From positions 62,001 through 126,000 of the forward strand of contig JAICQL010000002.1 in NCBI GenBank assembly GCA_025937895.1: 64,000 bases of DNA. Direction: 5' to 3'. A program made the position numbers and the translations under genes. The stretch is from Polyangiaceae bacterium (GTDB lineage Bacteria; Myxococcota_A; Polyangia; Polyangiales; Polyangiaceae). Positions 60,801 through 64,000 of this stretch are shown here, piece after piece. The notes under the pieces were generated by a model. It was not told the DNA's origin. It did not search any database and was given only the letters and a program-made list of their open reading frames with translations. The stretch's first letter is position 1, and each line of letters begins with the position of its first letter.

Positions 60801-61303
60801 TCGAAGGCGCTCGTGGCGGCGCGCAGCCAGGTGCCGCCATACTTGCCGACGGAGCTGCCGCCGGCGCCGGTGGCGCCGTCGAGCACGAGCGGATGAGGCC
60901 CGACCCGCTCGTGTACCGGCGGCAGCTTGCCCTCGGCCACTAGCTCACTCAAAACGGGCGCCTCGCCCCTGGGCCACCAGGGGGCGCTGGGCCCCTCGCT
61001 CGGGTCGATCGGGCGCTCGAAGCGCGGCTGCCCCTCGCGCCGGGTCGGATCGAAGCTGACGTCGCGCGCCTTCTGGGCAACCGCGATCTGTTCGGGTGTG
61101 GGCGGCACCGGCGGCTGGCTCAGGTCGGGACGCGCTGCCGCGCCCAGCCCCACCAGCGCCAGCGCGAACAGCAGGCACGCGATGGGCAGGCCGAGCAGGA
61201 GCTGCTTCCAGGTCAGCCCGCGGCGGGCACGCTCGAGCGCCCCAGCGCCGCCACGCCTCGCGGCCGCTGGCGAGCTCAGGAGTTCAGCTCCCTGCGGGTG
61301 CAC
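57893..61303 (-). CDS. Fused solute-binding protein and DppB-type permease
   Basis: 1136 residues in one frame. Helix at about 33-56 (LLLGLPIACLLFALALVGLGAAA) anchors the N-terminus. A family-5 extracellular solute-binding domain spans about 75-745 (YGGTWLRA, LRPGVRWSDGHPFGADDILFWW, LADKRFRQALSLAINRKAI). A helix at about 781-798 crosses back to the cytoplasm. A complete DppB-type permease follows from 805 (ARRVVILLPTLLIISVVVF, EAA loop LDELKKPYVITARARGVRPLKLLFKYPV). The extra helix gives the right topology for a periplasmic binding domain joined to a cytoplasmic permease N-terminus. GTG start, overlapping the upstream oxidoreductase by 28 bases. Confidence 0.9.
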   Translation of the reverse strand: MHPQGAELLSSPAAARRGGAGALERARRGLTWKQLLLGLPIACLLFALALVGLGAAARPDLSQPPVPPTPEQIAVAQKARDVSFDPTRREGQPRFERPIDPSEGPSAPWWPRGEAPVLSELVAEGKLPPVHERVGPHPLVLDGATGAGGSSVGKYGGTWLRAATSAFDVFMVEFRMGYSNLFRWSPLGYPIVPHLALSLEQSEDRRHYVVHLRPGVRWSDGHPFGADDILFWWKYDETNATLRDGAAPPWLSSGLGQTRLEKIDDLTFSISFDEPFGNLQEVLADNSFVMTRYPKHYFEKYHPETADPAFLAKEMKELGFTSQLSLWERLMRYDNPECPRLWPWIPRTSSEAAPYVYTRNPYYFAVDPAGNQLPYIDRLQFDLKTPQMLPLTFANGEVTMQGRHVSYENYTELMSRQQEAGYRLLHWYPASRTTWVIHPNLIRYTDPAQPALGKKAELLADKRFRQALSLAINRKAIIRARYDNAVRPSQVEPGVESPFHNEQLANAFIEYEPARANALLDGLGLTKRDVDGMRTFRDGSSMTFYLTFTSNTGLGPAEFVVDDWREVGLRVIVREQSRTLFQQKRDSRDYDMVAWTSESDFFPLLGSRSFAPQDAETLFATSWGRWFDRGGYFGAPQATGVKNAFPPPPGHPMLDAYRALVEAKQLGTMEERVARFREATDIAAENLWSINISEPTPFLVVVDDDLRNVPQNALYSGATRTPGNAGLETYYFEHPSQAAAAATKAALEQIVPLPRPGAEAAPAPSAARAPGESSRQLGQIIRYSLLGITALFVLLLAVRHPFVARRVVILLPTLLIISVVVFAAIELPPGDYLSTRLLVLAETGDTNALTQIEELRHRFHFDDPVWQRYLRWMGAYWFQTQSPDDLGLLQGFMGRSMETGRPVNDLVGDRILLTVIISFATIVFTWIVAIPIGIYSAVRQYSIGDYFFTFVGFLGMSVPPFLLALVLMVIAGVSGLFSPQYAAQPEWTTGKVLDLLKHVWIPVVVMGVSGTAGLARVMRANLLDELKKPYVITARARGVRPLKLLFKYPVRVALNPFVSGIGHLFPQLVSGGAIVGIVLSLPIVGPLQIEALVNEDTYLAGSMLMVLSLLSVFGTLIADVLLLWLDPRIRYEKGVS

Positions 61304-62310
61304 TCCCGCCGCTGGGTGATGGAGCGCACCATCATCTCGCAGGCTGCCATCGTCTCCAGGTTGTGGCGCACGCTCACCCCGGGCTCGACCCCGCGGGTGA
61401 TGTAGGCGTGAAAGTCGCGCAGCAGGTCCGTCTCGCCGTGCGCCTCATCCAGCGGCACCGGCAGCACCGGGCACGAGCCGAACTGCTCCAGCGGCCGCTC
61501 GTTGAAGGTCAGCCCCGCGTCGTCGTTGTAGACGAGCGCGCCGCGCTCGCCGTGGATCTCGATCACCAGGCTGGCACGAGCTGCGTCATGCGTGTGAATG
61601 TAGTGCCCGCGCACCTTGTTCTCGAACACGATGTGCGCCGTGGTGTTGTTGTCGTGCGTGTACGCCGACCACGACGCCTTCCAGCTCTGCGCCGTCATCG
61701 CCGCGATCGGGCCGAACCAGAACGCCAGGTTGTCGAAGTGATGGCACGACATGTCCCAGACGCTGGCGAACGGATACGTGAGCGTGCGCGGCAGCGGGCG
61801 CACGCGCTGCTGCGTGTAGCAGACCATGTGCACGACGCCCGGGTGCGCGGGATGATCCACCTCGGACAGGGCGCGGCGGATGGTACGCTCCATGCGATTG
61901 TAGCGGTAGTTCTGCGCGACGCAGACCTTGCCACCGCGATCGGCCGTGATCTGGGTCAGGGCGCGAGCGCTCTGCCAGTCGGGGCCCATGCCCTTCTCCA
62001 CCAGCACCGGGATACCCGCCTCCACCGCCTGGCTGGCGTAGGGCACGTGAAAGATGGTGGGCGCGCAGATGATGATGCAGTCGATGTCCGGACCGCTGCG
62101 GGCCAGCGCCTCGGTGTAGTTCTCGTAGCAGACCGACTGCGGCAGCCCCGTCTTCTCGCGCGCCTCGCGCAGCGCCGACTCGCGCACATCACACAAGGCC
62201 GCCGGAACGAACCCGGTCTCCGGCGTACATCTCTCGAGGGGCCACACGCCTCGGTTGCCCACGCCAACGTGCAACACCCGAAGCGGCCCGGACCGCTGTC
62301 GCGCTTTCAT
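61276..62310 (-). CDS. Gfo/Idh/MocA family oxidoreductase
   Basis: 344 residues. NAD(P)-binding Rossmann start LRVLHVGVGNRG, then DCIIICAPTIFHVPYASQAVEAGIPVLVEKGMG, where the E-K-G(P) motif holds the catalytic Lys. The C-terminal alpha/beta substrate domain includes WDMSCHHFDNLAFWFG. Such enzymes oxidise sugars, inositols or sugar derivatives. GGAGCTCAAAATG gives a good ribosome site, and the ATG overlaps the LacI stop (ATGA). Placed between a LacI regulator and an uptake system, it likely processes the imported sugar. Confidence 0.9.
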   Translation of the reverse strand: MKARQRSGPLRVLHVGVGNRGVWPLERCTPETGFVPAALCDVRESALREAREKTGLPQSVCYENYTEALARSGPDIDCIIICAPTIFHVPYASQAVEAGIPVLVEKGMGPDWQSARALTQITADRGGKVCVAQNYRYNRMERTIRRALSEVDHPAHPGVVHMVCYTQQRVRPLPRTLTYPFASVWDMSCHHFDNLAFWFGPIAAMTAQSWKASWSAYTHDNNTTAHIVFENKVRGHYIHTHDAARASLVIEIHGERGALVYNDDAGLTFNERPLEQFGSCPVLPVPLDEAHGETDLLRDFHAYITRGVEPGVSVRHNLETMAACEMMVRSITQRRECTRRELNS

Positions 62311-63464
62311 TTTGAGCTCCGTGCCTCGCTGGTGCTCTCGCGCACCACGAGCTCCACACCGTACTGCACATCGGCGGTACGTTCGAGATCGGGATTTGCG
62401 ATGCACTCCAGCAAGGCACGGCAGCCGCTCGCGCCCATGCGGTGGGCCGGCTGCAAGACGGTGGTCAGCCCAGGAAAATACAGGCCGCCTTCGGGGATGC
62501 CGTCAAACCCCACCACTGACACTTCTTCCGGAATCTTCACGCCCTGCTGAAGCACCGTGCGCATGAAGCCGAGCGCCATGGCGTCGTTGCCCATCACCAC
62601 CGCGCTGGGCCGCGCGCGCGCCGGTAACGCCAGGAAGGACTGCGCGTATTCGGCGCCCGCCTCGGGCCCATAGTTCGGGCCAAACCACACGCGCTTCTCC
62701 GGCAGCTCGATCTGGTGACTCTCCAGCGCCTGAGCGAGACCGCGATGACGATCGCGCGTGTCGATCGAGTCGCGCGGGCCACCTGCGAAGGCGATGCGGC
62801 GATGGCCGAGCCCGAGCAGGTGCTCGGCCACGATGCGCCCGCCCTCCACGTTGTTGCAGCGCACGATCGAGCTCGCCGGAGCCTTGATGTCGGGGCCGAT
62901 CAGCACCACCGGCAAGCCCGCCGCCGTGGCCGCCGTGAACAGGCCGTGCTCGCGCCGCGTGTAGCGGATGAACATCAGCCCATCGACGCGTCGCTCCGTG
63001 ATCCACGCGGCGACCCTGCTCGAGTCATAGCGGCCGTTGAGCATCAAGCTGGCCAGCAGCACGCTCTGCCGGCTGTCGGCCAGCTGCTCCTCGATACCCG
63101 CGAGGATCTGCGAGAACCACGTGGTCTGGCTGGTGTACGAGACCACTCCCACGCAACCCGAGCGCCCCGTGACCAGGCTCTGCGCCGTGATCGATGGCGC
63201 GTAGCCCAGCTCTTGAATGGCGAGCTGCACCCTGCCCTTGGCAGCTGCGCTGGCGTAGCCGCCGTTGAGCACGCGCGAGACGGTGCTCACCGCCACCTGC
63301 GCGCGCTCGGCCACCACGCGGATCGTGGGTTTATCTTTGTTTAGCGCCGCGCCGCGCCGGCGGCCGCGGGGCGCTGGCTCGGGTTCCTCCGGCGTCTCCG
63401 AATCTTCGGGATCCGGCTCGAGAGGCGCTGACACGACGCGGAACGCTAACACGCAGCACGCCAA
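62307..63464 (-). CDS. LacI family transcriptional regulator
   Basis: About 385 residues. The HTH (PTIRVVAERAQVAVSTVSRVLNGG, about 46-70) is preceded by a Pro/Glu/Asp-rich N-terminal tail that is not part of the family, so a GTG further in (such as 63434) may be the true start. The periplasmic-binding-like sensor domain runs from SGCVGVVSYTSQTTWF to the C-terminus, with VVMGNDAMALGFMRTVLQQG and VSVVGFDGIPEGGLYFPGLTTV. It probably represses the downstream uptake operon until a sugar or derivative binds. It ends in an ATGA overlap with the oxidoreductase. Confidence 0.9.
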   Translation of the reverse strand: MACCVLAFRVVSAPLEPDPEDSETPEEPEPAPRGRRRGAALNKDKPTIRVVAERAQVAVSTVSRVLNGGYASAAAKGRVQLAIQELGYAPSITAQSLVTGRSGCVGVVSYTSQTTWFSQILAGIEEQLADSRQSVLLASLMLNGRYDSSRVAAWITERRVDGLMFIRYTRREHGLFTAATAAGLPVVLIGPDIKAPASSIVRCNNVEGGRIVAEHLLGLGHRRIAFAGGPRDSIDTRDRHRGLAQALESHQIELPEKRVWFGPNYGPEAGAEYAQSFLALPARARPSAVVMGNDAMALGFMRTVLQQGVKIPEEVSVVGFDGIPEGGLYFPGLTTVLQPAHRMGASGCRALLECIANPDLERTADVQYGVELVVRESTSEARSSK

Positions 63465-63646
63465 GCCGGGAGCGGTCCTGGCTTTTTTCGCCCTGCAAAG
63501 CCGCCACAGGCCCTGCGACCAATGACGCTCCGCGCCGGCTCACCCGCTGCGCCAGCAGCCGTAATCCGGCGGCTCGGGTAGTCCGTAGTTCCGGCAGGTG
63601 GGAGCCTGGCCGCGGGTGGCGGCGGAACCCACCGGGTTCCAGAGCC

Positions 63647-64000
63647 ATGCCATCGCCCCCATTTCTCAGCTCGAAGCCCCGCCTGGTGGCGACGGGGGCG
63701 GCGCTGCTGGGCGCGGCTCTGGCCAGCGCGCTCGTGCTGAGCCTGTGGCTCGGGCGAGCGTTTGGCACGGCCTTCGGCGCGAGCTTGCTGCTGGTGCTGG
63801 TGCCACTGCCGGCGCTGTTCTGGCTGTGGCAGCGGCCGCTGCAGCGCGAGCTGGAGCGCCGCGAGAGCCAGCAGAGCGAGCTCGAGCGGCGGGGCCTGCA
63901 TGACTCGCTCACCTTGTTACCCAACCGCGTGTGGCTGCAGCAGCACCTGGCAGAGGCGGTGGAGACGGCGCGCCGCAACGGCGAGCCGCTGGCACTCATC
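63647..64000 (+). CDS. GGDEF-domain membrane protein, cut by window edge
   Basis: The frame from the ATG at 63647 stays open to the right edge (118 residues visible). Two hydrophobic segments (LVATGAALLGAALASALVLSLWL and FGASLLLVLVPLPALFWLW) are followed by a charged coiled stretch. Then comes HDSLTLLPNRVWLQQHLAEA, the standard opening of a GGDEF domain. It is probably a membrane-bound diguanylate cyclase making cyclic di-GMP; the catalytic GGDEF motif lies beyond the window, so activity cannot be judged. Confidence 0.78.
   Translation, partial: MPSPPFLSSKPRLVATGAALLGAALASALVLSLWLGRAFGTAFGASLLLVLVPLPALFWLWQRPLQRELERRESQQSELERRGLHDSLTLLPNRVWLQQHLAEAVETARRNGEPLALI

Overview
The window is very GC-rich, densely packed DNA of a Gram-negative bacterium. 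The most likely source is a myxobacterium (Myxococcota, perhaps Polyangia). This rests on the mix of genes: a histidine kinase with HDOD and HD-type response regulators, a membrane Ser/Thr kinase, many lipoproteins carrying beta-propeller or Gly/Pro/His-rich linkers, and MBOAT/SGNH acyltransferases. The taxonomy is inferred from gene content, not from a marker gene. I saw no rRNA, tRNA, insertion sequence, phage gene or CRISPR array.

Layout. 0.1-5 kb: a histidine kinase and two response regulators in overlapping frames, a GNAT acetyltransferase and a membrane-anchored HEAT-like protein. 4.9-6.3 kb: a compact three-gene unit with a secreted 87-residue peptide ending in CPACGMG on a Pro-rich stalk, a DUF692/MNIO iron enzyme and a 63-residue protein. 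This looks like a RiPP-type peptide-modification locus and is the best candidate here for an undescribed system. 6.4-9.9 kb: class A beta-lactamase, DUF4279, YCII, DUF1801, VOC and a small zinc-ribbon protein. 10-13.7 kb: SGNH plus MBOAT acyltransferases with an XRE-cupin regulator and a palindromic operator, then a Nudix gene whose start codon overlaps that of a divergent enolase-superfamily gene. 15-21.5 kb: Ser/Thr kinase, GFA-domain protein, aminotransferase, terpene-cyclase-fold protein and ankyrin protein. 21.7-30.3 kb: multicopper oxidase lipoprotein, a second XRE-cupin regulator with GNAT, methyltransferases, an internally deleted serine hydrolase, and a cytochrome c maturation remnant (5'-truncated ccmC with two CcmD-like genes).

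30.3-38.8 kb: a large GAF-PAS hybrid kinase, a TolB-like lipoprotein, a hydrolase, and four tightly linked lipoproteins (two NHL propellers, a P460-like c-type cytochrome, another propeller). 38.8-45 kb: two large membrane proteins meeting tail to tail, an acetyltransferase and a CE1-type esterase lipoprotein. 45-52.9 kb: oxidoreductases (two SDRs, a phytoene-desaturase-like flavoprotein), a zinc alcohol dehydrogenase, hemerythrin, SRPBCC and PQ-loop proteins. At about 53.73 kb two convergent genes, a lipoprotein and a CHASE8 sensor kinase, are both cut off and fused. 54.4-63.5 kb: an uptake operon of LacI regulator, Gfo/Idh/MocA oxidoreductase, a single polypeptide fusing a family-5 solute-binding protein to the DppB permease, DppC, DppD and DppF. 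The window ends inside a GGDEF gene.

Most operons are translationally coupled through ATGA or GTGA overlaps, which fixed many start codons. Several genes are truncated or internally deleted, so local decay or assembly joins should be kept in mind.
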